The notes under the pieces: generated by a model
Database searches by the model: none
Seen by the model: the letters and a program-made list of their open reading frames with translations, nothing else
What the model was told of the DNA's origin: nothing
Program-made: the position numbers and the translations under genes
Part shown: one piece after another, positions 36,215 through 47,693 of the stretch
Layout: every line of letters starts with the position of its first letter
Numbering within the stretch: the stretch's first letter is position 1
Assembly: GCF_000320365.1 (NCBI RefSeq)
Contig: NZ_ANIN01000001.1
Span: 868,001-932,000, forward strand
Length of the DNA: 64,000 nt
From: Moraxella macacae 0408225
GTDB taxonomy: Bacteria; Pseudomonadota; Gammaproteobacteria; Pseudomonadales; Moraxellaceae
Direction of reading: 5' to 3'

Positions 36215-36278
36215 CAAATTTATTAAAAATCAAATTTATTAAAAATCAAGCTGATTAAAAATCAAGTTAATTAAAAAT
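36215..36278. repeat. Four 16-bp repeats upstream of the recG operon
   Basis: CAAATTTATTAAAAAT occurs twice exactly, followed by CAAGCTGATTAAAAAT and CAAGTTAATTAAAAAT. The array begins ten bases before the start codon of the upstream gene. Confidence 0.92.
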
Positions 36279-36368
36279 TTTGTCAAATAATCAAAATATA
36301 GTTAATCAAAATTATAGCATTTTTGCCAAATTTAACAAAAGATTTTTCTTAAGCTGGGTTGTGTTTTG

Positions 36369-36929
36369 TTAACCTGTGTTTTTAGGCTTGGTATAAGTAA
36401 TAAATTGAAAATCCAGACCGTTTTCGTTTTGTATGGGTTGTGTATTGGTTTTGACAAAATGACTTGGAATGGTTGGATAAAACGCACAGGCATCGGTAAT
36501 GTGAGTATGCACATGGGTAATTTCCAAACGGTTGCTAAAAAGCAGGGTTTGCCTAAAGATGGTTTCGCCACCAATGATCCAAATTGTGTCTAAACCTTTA
36601 TGATGAGCCAGTGTGGTTGATTGTGTTAACGCATCATCAAGGTTATGAAAAATTAATACATTGTCAAAATTTACTTGATAATCTAAATCAGTGGTAATGA
36701 TGACATTGATACGATTTGGCAGGGGTTTTCCAATAGATTCAAAAGTTTTGCGCCCCATGATGACAATGCCACCTGCAGTCAGATTTTTAAAATGCTGTAA
36801 ATCGGTTGGCAAATGCCACGGCAGTTGATTGTTTTTGCCAATGGCGTAATTGGTACTTATTGCAACGATATGGCCGATGTTTATTTGTTGGTTGGTTGTT
36901 TGACTGTGGTTGGTTTTATAGAAACTCAT
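36369..36929 (-). CDS. folA: Dihydrofolate reductase
   Basis: Reduces dihydrofolate to tetrahydrofolate with NADPH, 186 aa. Core features: GHIVAISTNYAIGKNNQLPW (substrate loop), LPTDLQHFK with the active-site Asp, GIVIMGRKTFESIGKPLPNR, and WIIGGETIFRQTL near the NADPH site. About 17 residues before the core are extra compared with short DHFRs. It follows thyA by 45 bases on the same strand, and the two enzymes share dihydrofolate. The ribosome site is weak. Confidence 0.96.
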   Translation of the reverse strand: MSFYKTNHSQTTNQQINIGHIVAISTNYAIGKNNQLPWHLPTDLQHFKNLTAGGIVIMGRKTFESIGKPLPNRINVIITTDLDYQVNFDNVLIFHNLDDALTQSTTLAHHKGLDTIWIIGGETIFRQTLLFSNRLEITHVHTHITDACAFYPTIPSHFVKTNTQPIQNENGLDFQFITYTKPKNTG

Positions 36930-36974
36930 AATGTTTAGATTTATTAGATTTGTTGGTTAATTTGTTAACGGTTG

Positions 36975-37835
36975 TTAAACAGCGACTTCTGCTTTAATCA
37001 CAGAATGACTTTGATAATTGACAATCTGAATATCGTCAAATTTAAAATCAAAAATATTGTCAATGGCTGGGTTTAGCTGTAACGTTGGCAAAGCAAAAGG
37101 TTTGCGACTTAGTTGGGTTTTAACTTGTTCAAAATGGTTGGTGTATAAATGACAATCACCTCCCGTCCATACAAATTCACCCACGCTAAGATTACAAACT
37201 TGTGCCACCATGTGAGTCAATAACGCATAACTTGCTATATTAAAAGGCACGCCCAAAAATAAATCCGCTGAACGTTGATACAGTTGACAGGACAGTTTTG
37301 TGTCCGCCACAAAAAACTGAAATAGTGTATGACACGGCGGTAAGGCCACCTGATCGGCTTCTTTTGGATTCCAACCTGTAACAATCAGGCGGCGCGAGTT
37401 TGGATTGGTTTTGATTTGGTCAATGACTTGACTGATTTGGTCAATACCATCATCGTTAAAATTGCCATTTTTATCGGTAGTTGCTCCAAAATTTCGCCAT
37501 TGATGGCCGTAAATTGCGCCCAAATCTCCTGCTTGTCTGCCAAAACGTGCCGTTTGTTCCAAGGTTGCCCATTCATTCCAAATTCGCACGCCATGGTCTT
37601 GTAAATATTTGACGTGGGTATTGCCTTGTAAAAACCACAAAAGTTCGTGTATCACGCTTTTGGTATGAATTTTTTTGGTGGTTAACAGTGGAAATCCGTC
37701 GGTTAAATCAAAACGCATTTGTGCACCAAAAATAGATCGCGTGCCTGTGCCTGTGCGATCGTCTTTTTGTATGCCATTTTGAAACACATAACGGATTAAA
37801 TCCAAATAGGCTTGTTCGTTTTTTGTTGTTAGCAT
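36975..37835 (-). CDS. thyA: Thymidylate synthase
   Basis: Converts dUMP to dTMP using methylene-tetrahydrofolate and releases dihydrofolate for FolA. The 286-aa protein has [18 protein letters not shown], the catalytic Cys in [13 protein letters not shown] and the [20 protein letters not shown] signature. Slightly longer than the E. coli protein (264) in the central region. A TTG four codons upstream also keeps the frame open; the ATG is preferred. Confidence 0.97.
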   Translation of the reverse strand: MLTTKNEQAYLDLIRYVFQNGIQKDDRTGTGTRSIFGAQMRFDLTDGFPLLTTKKIHTKSVIHELLWFLQGNTHVKYLQDHGVRIWNEWATLEQTARFGRQAGDLGAIYGHQWRNFGATTDKNGNFNDDGIDQISQVIDQIKTNPNSRRLIVTGWNPKEADQVALPPCHTLFQFFVADTKLSCQLYQRSADLFLGVPFNIASYALLTHMVAQVCNLSVGEFVWTGGDCHLYTNHFEQVKTQLSRKPFALPTLQLNPAIDNIFDFKFDDIQIVNYQSHSVIKAEVAV

Positions 37836-37891
37836 AAGTTTTATCAAATAAAATGATTATAATTTGTTAATATGTTTGACACGAACGGTTT

Positions 37892-38254
<363 letters not shown>

Positions 38255-38410
38255 TTAAATTTTAAGTTATGTTAAAACGATAATTTGATATTATACTCAA
38301 AAAAATAGCTTTGGGCTAATAAAAACAGCCAAGTTGCAAAAAAATTGTTTTGCACACTGGGTTTTTTGTATGATTTTGTAGAAAAAAATCGCTAAGCAGT
38401 CATAATAAAA

Positions 38411-38419
38411 TGCTATAAT
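38411..38419 (+). promoter_or_regulatory. Extended -10 promoter of murD
   Basis: TGCTATAAT is a perfect extended -10 (TG-N-TATAAT). No good -35 is visible, as usual for this class. The predicted start is about 35 bases before the murD ATG. Confidence 0.55.
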
Positions 38420-38460
38420 TAAGCTATTTTTGACAAGGGGCAACACTAAGGGGCAGTACA

Positions 38461-39873
38461 ATGACAGCAAACGGCAAAAATACGGTTTTACATCGTGGCG
38501 AGGGCTTACAAATCGTGGTAGGACTTGGAAAATCAGGTCTGGCTGTGGTGAATCATCTGCATGCACTGGGCTATCAGGTGGCGGTAACTGACAGTGGTTA
38601 TCCAAATCTTGCCAAACAGTTGCCAAATAACGTGATGACTTATTTTGGCGGTATTGACAGTGAACTATTGACAACTGCAAGTCGCATTATTATCAGCCCC
38701 GGTATTGATCCTTTGTTGCCTGTATTTGATGGCGTGCGTGCCCATCATATTGCAATGGTGAGTGATATTCAATTATTTCATGAAATTTGCCAACAAAAAA
38801 ATATTCCAATCATTGCAATTACAGGTTCAAATGCCAAAAGCACTGTAACAACTTTGGTGGGCAAAATGGCAGAAAATATGGGCAAAAAAGTCGGCGTTGG
38901 GGGCAACCTTGGCTTGCCTGCATTGGATTTGTTGCGCGATCCAATTGATCTTGCAGTGCTTGAATTGTCCAGTTTTCAATTGCAAACCACCACGCAGTTA
39001 TCCGCTCAAGTTGCGGTTGTGTTAAACATGTCGCCTGATCATCTTGATCGTCATGGTGATATGTTGGGTTATCACCGCGAAAAACACCGTATTTTTCAAG
39101 GAGCAAAATCCATTGTTGTCAATCGCGACGATCCGCTAAGCAGACCACTGGTTGCTGATGATATACCTAGGATAAGTTTTGGAGCAAGTGCACCTGATAT
39201 AAATCAATACGGTATTTTGACCGATAGCGATGGTGAGATGTGGTTGGCTCGTGGCAGTCAGCGACTGCTTCATGAAAAAGATGTACCAATTAAAGGGCAG
39301 CATAATTTGATAAATGCGTTGTCTGCATTGGCAATTGGTGAATTGGCCGGATTTTCACCAGATAGTATGTTAAATACGATTAAACAATTTGTTGGTTTGC
39401 CACATCGCTGTGAGTTTGTTAAAACTTTGTCAATTGCCAATCACAAATTGGACTGTTATGATGATTCTAAAGGCACAAATATTGGATCCACGCTTGCTGC
39501 TGTGTGTGGTTTAGGCAATGTATATCAACCAAAAGGCAAAAAATTGGCACTAATTTTGGGTGGTGTGGGTAAAGAACAGCAGTTTTTTGATCTTGCCAAT
39601 CCGCTGACGAAGTTTGTAAGTTATGTGTATTTGATTGGCAAGGACAGCAAAAAAATTGCCGATGATTTACAATCTGCCAAACTTGGTGAAAACGTGGTTT
39701 TGCATCATTGTCAAACATTGCAAAATGCCTTTAATCAGGCAGTGGTCGATAGTGAGCGTGATGCCAATGTTGGTGCTTTGTTGTTATCGCCTGCGTGTGC
39801 AAGTTTTGATCAATTTACAGATTATGTGCAACGTGGACAAGCGTTTAAAGATTTGGTCAATGATTTTAAGTAG
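38461..39873 (+). CDS. murD: UDP-N-acetylmuramoyl-L-alanine--D-glutamate ligase
   Basis: ATP-dependent ligase adding D-glutamate to the peptidoglycan precursor. The 470 aa include an N-terminal dinucleotide-like fold (VVGLGKSGLAVV), the Mur ATP loop ITGSNAKSTVTTL, NMSPDHLDRHG, and the C-terminal DSKGTNIGSTLAA. AAGGGGC precedes the ATG. It is followed 36 bases on by ftsW, a reduced form of the division and cell-wall cluster; murG and the other mur genes are not in this window. Confidence 0.97.
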   Translation: MTANGKNTVLHRGEGLQIVVGLGKSGLAVVNHLHALGYQVAVTDSGYPNLAKQLPNNVMTYFGGIDSELLTTASRIIISPGIDPLLPVFDGVRAHHIAMVSDIQLFHEICQQKNIPIIAITGSNAKSTVTTLVGKMAENMGKKVGVGGNLGLPALDLLRDPIDLAVLELSSFQLQTTTQLSAQVAVVLNMSPDHLDRHGDMLGYHREKHRIFQGAKSIVVNRDDPLSRPLVADDIPRISFGASAPDINQYGILTDSDGEMWLARGSQRLLHEKDVPIKGQHNLINALSALAIGELAGFSPDSMLNTIKQFVGLPHRCEFVKTLSIANHKLDCYDDSKGTNIGSTLAAVCGLGNVYQPKGKKLALILGGVGKEQQFFDLANPLTKFVSYVYLIGKDSKKIADDLQSAKLGENVVLHHCQTLQNAFNQAVVDSERDANVGALLLSPACASFDQFTDYVQRGQAFKDLVNDFK

Positions 39874-39909
39874 TTGTTTGATAAAAAATTAAGATAATTA
39901 GGTTGGGTT

Positions 39910-41103
39910 ATGCCATTACGCAGTTCTTCTACTTCTCACGCAATTTCTTTGGCGAATGCCACAACAAATACGCGTTGGTTGCCATCATTATCATCGGTGT
40001 TAATCAGTTGCGTTGCTATGATTATGGTCATGAGTTTACTCATGGTGGCATCGGCCTCGGTTTCGTTTGCTGAACTTAACCATATGTACTCGCTTAAATT
40101 TTTTACCAACCAATTGTCATATATGTTGATTGGGATTATTTTTGGTTTTATTGTGTACTGCGTGCCACTTCGAACGATTTTTCGCACCAACACCAGTTTT
40201 TTTGTGCTGATCGGTTGTTTGTTAATGATTTTGTACACGGTGTTTTTTGGTTCATTGATTAATGGTAGTACGCGTTGGATTGAGTTTGGTTCATTAAATT
40301 TTCAACCTGCAGAATTGGCAAAAATTGCAATGATTTTGTTTACCGCCGATTTTTTGGTGCGACGTGTTGATGAAGTACGCTATCAAGCCAAAGGGTTTTT
40401 GCGACTGTGTGGGCTTGCCAGTTTTATCCTGTCTGCCATTATGTTTCAGCCTGATTTTGGTTCGGTGGTGATTATTGTTGGCTGTATTGGAGCGATGATT
40501 TTTGTGGCAGGCTTGCCCTTGCGTTTGGTGATGATTTTACTTAGCACGGTGTCTGTTGGCATTGTGTTTGCTATTATTACCGCAGGTTATCGTGTCAAGC
40601 GAGTAACATCGTTTCTTGATCCATTTGACGATTTAAAAGACAGTGATTATCAGCTTGGACGCAGTATTGTGGCATTTGCTCGCGGTGAGTGGACGGGAGT
40701 AGGTTATGGTGAAAGCATTCAAAAATTAGCCCATTTGCCCGAAGCACACACGGATTTTCTATTGGCAATTACAGGGGAAGAGCTTGGTGTGATGGGCGTG
40801 GTGTTTTTGCTAAGTTTACAGATTTTGTTGATTTGGGTGGTGATGAAAATCAGTTATGACACGCTAAAACGTCGCCAAAGTCGGTTGAGTTATTTTGCGT
40901 TTGGCGTGGGGGTGTTGTTTTTTGGTCAAGCATTTGTCAATGCAGGCATGACGCTTGGTATCTTGCCTACCAAAGGCCTTACCATGCCATTTTTTAGTTA
41001 CGGTGGTTCATCTATGGTGGTGAATTTGATGATTATTGGAATTTTGTTAAGAATCATTAAAGACAGTCCAAAAATTTCACCAACCGAGGCTCGCTATTAT
41101 TAA
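39910..41103 (+). CDS. ftsW: Septal peptidoglycan glycosyltransferase FtsW
   Basis: SEDS-family membrane enzyme that polymerises septal peptidoglycan with its partner class b PBP. The 397 aa form about ten helices. Signatures: GSTRWIEFGSLNFQPAELAK, QPDFGSVVI, LPEAHTDFLLAITGEELG and LPTKGLTMPFFSYGGSSM. Its place after murD separates it from RodA. The gene ends in a repeat-rich spacer before the convergent gluQ. Confidence 0.96.
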   Translation: MPLRSSSTSHAISLANATTNTRWLPSLSSVLISCVAMIMVMSLLMVASASVSFAELNHMYSLKFFTNQLSYMLIGIIFGFIVYCVPLRTIFRTNTSFFVLIGCLLMILYTVFFGSLINGSTRWIEFGSLNFQPAELAKIAMILFTADFLVRRVDEVRYQAKGFLRLCGLASFILSAIMFQPDFGSVVIIVGCIGAMIFVAGLPLRLVMILLSTVSVGIVFAIITAGYRVKRVTSFLDPFDDLKDSDYQLGRSIVAFARGEWTGVGYGESIQKLAHLPEAHTDFLLAITGEELGVMGVVFLLSLQILLIWVVMKISYDTLKRRQSRLSYFAFGVGVLFFGQAFVNAGMTLGILPTKGLTMPFFSYGGSSMVVNLMIIGILLRIIKDSPKISPTEARYY

Positions 41104-41141
41104 CAAAATTAAGATAATTATTAACAATTAAGATAATATAT

Positions 41142-41171
41142 AAAACTTTAAATTAAAAAACTTTAAATTAA
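41142..41171. repeat. 15-bp tandem duplication over the gluQ stop
   Basis: AAAACTTTAAATTAA occurs twice exactly; the second copy includes the gluQ stop codon. Further repeats of AATTAAGATAAT lie between it and ftsW. Confidence 0.88.
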
Positions 41172-42170
41172 ATTTGCCAATGGCGGACAAAACAGCTGTT
41201 GTTTGCCAACCAATGTATGATCTTGCCATTGTGTGATGGCTTGTTGTAGCATGATTTCAGGCAAATTTTTTTCTACTGGCTTTTGTCCTAAAAACTGTAA
41301 TGCAAGTTGTAGTAAATCTTGGCTGCGATAATTGGCAATGGGTTCAGCAAGGGTTTGTTTTGAGAGTTTTTGCCCTTTATGATTGACTAAAATTGGCAAA
41401 TGATAATAACTGTTCACTCTTGGTGCTTGTAAATAATCATAAATTGCCAGTTGGGCGGTGGTTAGTGGCAAAATATCGAGCCCACGCACAATCTGATTTA
41501 CCCCTTGGGTGATGTCATCTATGACCACGGCAAGCATGTAATTAATCCTACCTTTTGGTGCTGTTTTTTGTAGAGGGCATTTTAAAGATTCTTGGCGGCG
41601 ACGCACGACGATATCACCCTGACTGCGTTGTGGGTTATCAATCATAATACCTTGATAATTATCAAAAAATTGTATATTTTTGTCAGGCATGATTAAGCGT
41701 ACCGCATGATGTTTGGCTAAATTTTTATGTTGACAAATTTTAGGATAAATCAGTGGGTTTTGTGCAGATGGTGTATTAGGCAAGAGGCGTTGTTTTTGGT
41801 AAAATTGCTGAATGGATTTTCGGCTACAGTTGCACCCATAACTCATAGAATTGAGTTGGTTTTCCAAAGTTTCATGATATAAATCAAGGTGTTGCGATTG
41901 ATAATAAACTTCATTATCCCAATGCAACCCAAGTCGTGTCAAATCGGTTAAAATTTGTTGGCTAAAACCATCATGACAGCGTTCATCGTCAACATCTTCA
42001 ATGCGTAGCAACCATTTGCCACCCTCCTTTTTTGCAAGGCAAAAACTGGCAACGGCGGTAATCAAAGAGCCAAAGTGTAAATTGCCTGTTGGTGATGGTG
42101 CAAAACGCCCAATTTTTGTGTCAGAATCAAGCGTTATTGCCTGTGCTATTGCTTGTGCTTTGGCCAACAT
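41163..42170 (-). CDS. gluQ: Glutamyl-Q tRNA(Asp) synthetase
   Basis: Truncated GluRS paralogue that attaches glutamate to queuosine at position 34 of tRNA-Asp. The 335 aa start with GRFAPSPTGNLHFGSL, where HFGS replaces HIGH, then RIEDVDDERC. A zinc cluster is suggested by YGCNCSRKS and a later Cys. GQKLSKQ replaces KMSKS, and the anticodon-binding domain is absent, as expected. It starts six bases after the dksA stop, the usual dksA-gluQ pair. Confidence 0.95.
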   Translation of the reverse strand: MLAKAQAIAQAITLDSDTKIGRFAPSPTGNLHFGSLITAVASFCLAKKEGGKWLLRIEDVDDERCHDGFSQQILTDLTRLGLHWDNEVYYQSQHLDLYHETLENQLNSMSYGCNCSRKSIQQFYQKQRLLPNTPSAQNPLIYPKICQHKNLAKHHAVRLIMPDKNIQFFDNYQGIMIDNPQRSQGDIVVRRRQESLKCPLQKTAPKGRINYMLAVVIDDITQGVNQIVRGLDILPLTTAQLAIYDYLQAPRVNSYYHLPILVNHKGQKLSKQTLAEPIANYRSQDLLQLALQFLGQKPVEKNLPEIMLQQAITQWQDHTLVGKQQLFCPPLANLI

Positions 42171-42176
42171 AGAGCG

Positions 42177-42614
42177 TTAGGCGTGTCCCCATGCCTGTTT
42201 TTCTTTAATTTCTGACAAGGTTTTGCAATCAATACATTGAGTGGCTGTGGGGCGAGCTTCTAGGCGACGTAGTCCAATTTCTACACCACAGGTTTCACAA
42301 AAACCATAATCACCGCTTTCGATATCTGCCAATGATTTGTCAATTTTGCGAATGAGTTTTCGCTCGCGATCGCGCGTACGCAAGGCTAGGGCAAACTCTT
42401 CTTCTTGCGTGGCACGGTCATTGATATCAGGCATGGCTGTAGACTCGTCTTGGATATAAGATTTGGTGCTTTCTGCTTCGGTTAAGAGCTGGGCTTTCCA
42501 AGCTTCCAAAATTTGTGTAAAATGCTCAAGCTGAGTGTCATTCATGTATTCTTCGTCGGCTTTGGCTTGATAAGGAATGAAACTAAAATTTTGTTCAGTT
42601 TGAGTGGCTACCAT
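42177..42614 (-). CDS. dksA: RNA polymerase-binding transcription factor DksA
   Basis: Binds the secondary channel of RNA polymerase and, with ppGpp, adjusts rRNA and amino-acid promoters. The 145 aa have the coiled-coil with [20 protein letters not shown] and a four-Cys zinc finger ([19 protein letters not shown] then CIDC). The ATG follows TTGGAGAACTGT. A 15-bp duplication right here repeats the ribosome site in frame and would extend the protein from a TTG by nine residues; I regard the shorter form as real. Confidence 0.96.
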   Translation of the reverse strand: MVATQTEQNFSFIPYQAKADEEYMNDTQLEHFTQILEAWKAQLLTEAESTKSYIQDESTAMPDINDRATQEEEFALALRTRDRERKLIRKIDKSLADIESGDYGFCETCGVEIGLRRLEARPTATQCIDCKTLSEIKEKQAWGHA

Positions 42615-42642
42615 ACAGTTCTCCAAAATACAGTTCTCCAAA
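42613..42642 (-). repeat. 15-bp duplication of the dksA ribosome site
   Basis: On the minus strand TTTGGAGAACTGTAT occurs twice. The inner copy ends at the ATG; the outer copy ends at ATT, so only one gives a normal start codon. Confidence 0.92.
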
Positions 42643-42704
42643 AAAATTTATCATTGGTATTGCAATTTTTTTATAAACAAAAGTTTTGTATAAAAAAGTT
42701 TGCC

Positions 42705-42738
42705 AATCCCAAGTATTAAAAAATCCCAAGTATTAAAA
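42705..42738. repeat. 17-bp tandem duplication upstream of dksA
   Basis: AATCCCAAGTATTAAAA occurs twice exactly, in the gap between cpdA and dksA. Confidence 0.92.
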
Positions 42739-42795
42739 TTCGCCTTACACAGTGGGGGCAAAGGTCAAAAATTCAACGCAAATTGACGGTTAAGT

Positions 42796-43689
42796 CTAAA
42801 ACAGTGATTTGGTTTGTACTCTTGTTACTCCTGTTGCAAGTGTGGCATTGTTATATAATGTTATCCAGCGTAAGCCTGCCTCAATGTCATCAATGCCATA
42901 TTCGTCTTGATTTGGCAAAAATTGAGCAGATGTAGACGGCGTGGTATAAACAGGTATGTCATTGATAATACTGGAAAAATCCTGATGAACATGCCCAACA
43001 AAAATTCCTTTAATCTGTGCTTTAAAAGGTAAAATTGTTTGCCAAAAGTCATCGCTGTTTTTTAATTGATGATTGTCAATCCACGCCGAACCAACATTAA
43101 ACATCGGATGGTGGCAAAAAATAATACACGGTTTTTGGCGCACCGCCAACGTGTTTTTTAACCAATCCAACGTCCATTGACAAAAATAGCCCCAAATTTC
43201 ACCTGTGCAACTGCTGTCTAAAAAAATAATATCCCAAACAGGTGTGGTTACCACATGGCAATTTTTTAGGCGACTGTCCACTTGCACGCCAAGATGACGA
43301 CGCTGAAAAAAGGGCAAATGACTGTCAAGCTCCATCGTAACATCGTGATTGCCTGAAATTGCCACGTAGGGCGAACTAAATTTATCAAAATAATCAAACA
43401 GTTGCGTGTAATTTGCTTCGGTTGGTTCTTGCAACAGATCGCCTGTAATTGCCAATAAATCACGATCGGCAAAATCGCACTCCACCAACGCCATAATGTT
43501 GTCTAAATTGGTTTTTGGATTGATATTACAATACAATTGTTGCGTATCTTCAAACAAATGCAAATCAGTAATTTGCACCAATTGCACAAAATTAGGATTT
43601 TTTGGGGTGATGGACTTGGCGGTCTGCAAATTATTATCCAAATTATCAAAAGAGGCGGTACGATGATGTGCATAAACAGACGTACTCAA
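42796..43689 (-). CDS. cpdA: 3',5'-cyclic-AMP phosphodiesterase
   Basis: Metallophosphoesterase of 297 aa that hydrolyses cAMP. The metal motifs are in order: QITDLHLF, TGDLLQ, SGNHD, FCHHPMF and GHVHQD. No ATG fits; the best start is TTG at 43687-43689 with AAAGGATAT eight bases upstream, giving MSTSVYAHHR. A second TTG six codons earlier is poorer because it overlaps that ribosome site. The first about 35 residues are not conserved. Confidence 0.9.
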   Translation of the reverse strand: MSTSVYAHHRTASFDNLDNNLQTAKSITPKNPNFVQLVQITDLHLFEDTQQLYCNINPKTNLDNIMALVECDFADRDLLAITGDLLQEPTEANYTQLFDYFDKFSSPYVAISGNHDVTMELDSHLPFFQRRHLGVQVDSRLKNCHVVTTPVWDIIFLDSSCTGEIWGYFCQWTLDWLKNTLAVRQKPCIIFCHHPMFNVGSAWIDNHQLKNSDDFWQTILPFKAQIKGIFVGHVHQDFSSIINDIPVYTTPSTSAQFLPNQDEYGIDDIEAGLRWITLYNNATLATGVTRVQTKSLF

Positions 43690-43834
43690 GACGATATCCT
43701 TTCGCAAAATTAGGGATAATTGTTGATGAGAATGACAAATTTTACATGAATTTTACACAAAATCAAGAGCAAACGCGATTTTGTTTTGTAAAAAATTTAA
43801 AAAATGTTTGATAAATAATGTTAAAATATTAATT

Positions 43835-44383
43835 TTATTGGCATTTTTGACAAATGCCTGACAATTCAATCACGCTGGATTTTATGGCAAATTGAGCTTG
43901 ATCGGCAAGTTTGTTAAGCAAATTATCTAAGGTATCGTGGCTTAATTCTTGGACATCACCGCATTTTTGACAAATTAAAAACGTTGCAGTGTGTTGGTTT
44001 TCTGGCCAACAACAAGCAAAAAAAGTTTTGGTTGCACTTAACTGATGAATAAAACCCATGTCTAATAAAAAATCCAAGCTGCGATAAATTGTCGGTGGTG
44101 CGAGGGTTTTTTCGGTGGTTTTTTGTAATTTTGCCAATAAATCATACGCGCCAATTGGTGTGTCTGATTGCAAAATTAACCGATATACTTGTTCGCGTAA
44201 GGGGGTAAATCGCACGCCTTGGCTTGTGCAAGTTTCTTTGGCTAGGCTTAGCGATCGCTGAATACTATCAGGCTGATGACAGTGTTGGCAACTGGCAGAA
44301 TGTGCCACATAATCGCGTGAAGCGAGCGTGTCGTCAACGTGTTGAACGGAGGGTGTGCTGTGCTGATAAAGGGTTGTAGACAT
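43835..44383 (-). CDS. zur: Zinc-uptake regulator Zur (Fur family)
   Basis: 182-aa winged-helix repressor. The DNA-binding part contains RFTPLREQVYRLILQS and PPTIYRSLDFLLDMGFIHQL. Zinc ligands are seen in FACCWPENQHTATFLICQKC and in GICQKCQ at the C-terminus. The FACC-HTATFLICxxC pattern favours Zur over Fur or PerR. The ATG follows GGTGAG; the frame is open 31 codons further up but without homology. No znuABC genes are nearby. Confidence 0.88.
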   Translation of the reverse strand: MSTTLYQHSTPSVQHVDDTLASRDYVAHSASCQHCHQPDSIQRSLSLAKETCTSQGVRFTPLREQVYRLILQSDTPIGAYDLLAKLQKTTEKTLAPPTIYRSLDFLLDMGFIHQLSATKTFFACCWPENQHTATFLICQKCGDVQELSHDTLDNLLNKLADQAQFAIKSSVIELSGICQKCQ

Positions 44384-44483
44384 AAACTCACCGCAAAACT
44401 TAAAAGCTATTAAAGGCGAAAACTTGCACCAAACGCTATGAAGCACTATAATAAGGCGTGTTTGATGATTTTTCAAGCCTATA

Positions 44484-44517
44484 TATAGATTTATTAAGAT
44501 TATAGATTTATTAAGAC
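44484..44517. repeat. 17-bp tandem duplication in the zur/atpI divergent gap
   Basis: TATAGATTTATTAAGAT occurs twice with one change at the end. It may overlap promoters of zur or atpI. Confidence 0.88.
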
Positions 44518-44566
44518 TTAAAATTTTGCCCTTAAGTGCTTTTCATTTCCTATTTTTCAATCGATC

Positions 44567-44968
44567 ATGATAAAACCACAACCTCGTTTTCAACCGTATC
44601 GCATTCAAAAAGCCATTAACCGCCAATCTTGGTTGGTATTGGCTTTGGTGTTTATTGGCATTGGGCTTGATATGGTTTTGGCAAAAACAAGTTTTGCAAT
44701 TAGCAAAAATTTGTTGGCAGGTGCGTTATTGGCATGGATAGGGCAGTTGGTCTTTGCCAAAATTGCCTTGGGAGTAACAGGATCAAAACACAAGCATAAA
44801 ATTGTGCATCGTATGTATCAGGCGACTTTGGCAAAATGGCTGATTACTTTTATAGGCTTTGCAGGGGTTTTTGGCGGATTAAAGCCGTTATTGGCGGTTT
44901 GGGTGTTTGTTGGTTTTATTGTGTTACAAATTAGCCATATTTTGGTAAGTTTTCGGTTACAATCTTGA
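44567..44968 (+). CDS. atpI: ATP synthase subunit I
   Basis: 133-aa membrane protein with about four helices, encoded first in most atp operons; it aids Mg uptake or c-ring assembly and is not part of the final enzyme. RIQKAINRQSWLVLALVF at the start, LLAGALLAWIGQLVFA and RMYQATLAKWLITFIGFA are typical. Unlike in many operons, 309 bases separate it from atpB. Confidence 0.85.
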   Translation: MIKPQPRFQPYRIQKAINRQSWLVLALVFIGIGLDMVLAKTSFAISKNLLAGALLAWIGQLVFAKIALGVTGSKHKHKIVHRMYQATLAKWLITFIGFAGVFGGLKPLLAVWVFVGFIVLQISHILVSFRLQS

Positions 44969-46435
<1,467 letters not shown>

Positions 46436-46516
46436 TAGGTAAGTTGTCAGTACACCGTCCACAATGATTAAATGTGGACGAGGAATTGAAGAAACTTAAT
46501 TAACGAGGGATTCTAC

Positions 46517-46987
46517 GTGAATATCAATGCAACCCTAATCGGACAATCCATTGCATTTGCCATTTTTGTGATTTTTTGCATGAAATTTGTGTGGCCGCCA
46601 TTGGCTGGTGCAATCGCAGATCGTCAACGCAAAATTGCAGATGGTTTGAATGCTGCTGAAAAAGCAAAAGCTGATTTGGCAACCGCTGGTGCGACTGCAG
46701 AACAAGAATTGGCAGCAGCAAAAGCAAAAGCGGCATCACTTATTGAACAAGCCAACAAAAGTGCCAATCAAATGATTGAAGATGCCAAACTGCAAGCACA
46801 AGCTGAGGCTGAACGTATTCGCCAACAAGCCCGTGATGCAGTTGATCAAGAAATTAGCAAAGCCCGTGAAAGCCTTCGTGCTGAAGTTGCCGAACTTGCT
46901 GTATTGGGTGCTGAAAAAATTTTACAAGAAAAGGTCAATTCAGAAGCTCATGCCAATATGCTAAACCAATTGGCAGCAAAGTTATAA
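46517..46987 (+). CDS. atpF: ATP synthase F0 subunit b
   Basis: 156-aa peripheral stalk subunit: one N-terminal membrane helix (to about residue 25, with [19 protein letters not shown]) then a long Ala/Lys/Glu-rich coiled coil. The start is GTG with GAGGGA at 46505-46510. Confidence 0.97.
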   Translation: MNINATLIGQSIAFAIFVIFCMKFVWPPLAGAIADRQRKIADGLNAAEKAKADLATAGATAEQELAAAKAKAASLIEQANKSANQMIEDAKLQAQAEAERIRQQARDAVDQEISKARESLRAEVAELAVLGAEKILQEKVNSEAHANMLNQLAAKL

Positions 46988-47015
46988 GTGGCAACAGTAC
47001 AGTAGTGAGGATATG

Positions 47016-47615
47016 ATGGCTGATTTATCAACCTTAGCAAGACCCTATGCAAAAGCAGCATTTGATTATGCTAAAGAGCATCATGCTATCAATGAATGGC
47101 AAGATTATTTAGCGGTAATGAATGCCATCGTAAGTGATAAGGCATTTGCAGAGTATCTACATAATCCAGCGATTGTAGCTGCGAGTAAAGTTACCACTTT
47201 AACCGAACTTTACAACCAAACCGCAACCGATGATAACAATGTGTTTAAAACCTTAAGCACAGCGATTGACGGTGGGCAACAGACAAACAATCATGCGTTT
47301 GTGAATTATTTAACACAACTTGCCGAGCAAGAACGTTTGGCATTATTGCCTTATATTTATGAGCGTTTTGGTTTATTAAAAGCGACCGATGCCAAAGAAA
47401 TCAATGCTTATGTTACGTCTGCTTATCCGCTCACCAAAGCACAAGCGTTACTTATTGAAAGCCGTTTGTCAATCTCATTTAATGCCGATGTGGTGTTGCA
47501 TGTTGATGTTGATCCAAGCTTGATTGGTGGCATAAAGATTAAAGTCGGTGATAAAGTCATTGATGACTCTGTACGTGGCAAATTAAAACAGTTAAAAACA
47601 CAGATAATTGCTTAA
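47016..47615 (+). CDS. atpH: ATP synthase F1 subunit delta
   Basis: 199-aa stalk subunit joining F1 to subunit b. LARPYAKAAFDYA at the start and SLIGGIKIKVGDKVIDDSV near the end are diagnostic. Two ATG codons are adjacent; the second is chosen because GAGG at 47007-47010 is then five bases away instead of two. The spacer to atpA is 78 bases. Confidence 0.96.
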   Translation: MADLSTLARPYAKAAFDYAKEHHAINEWQDYLAVMNAIVSDKAFAEYLHNPAIVAASKVTTLTELYNQTATDDNNVFKTLSTAIDGGQQTNNHAFVNYLTQLAEQERLALLPYIYERFGLLKATDAKEINAYVTSAYPLTKAQALLIESRLSISFNADVVLHVDVDPSLIGGIKIKVGDKVIDDSVRGKLKQLKTQIIA

Positions 47616-47693
47616 TCTTACGTACTTTTGCAAAAGCAAAATACGTTTATCAAGTACTTTAAGCAATTGGTATTTATTTAAGGAAACAGTGCA

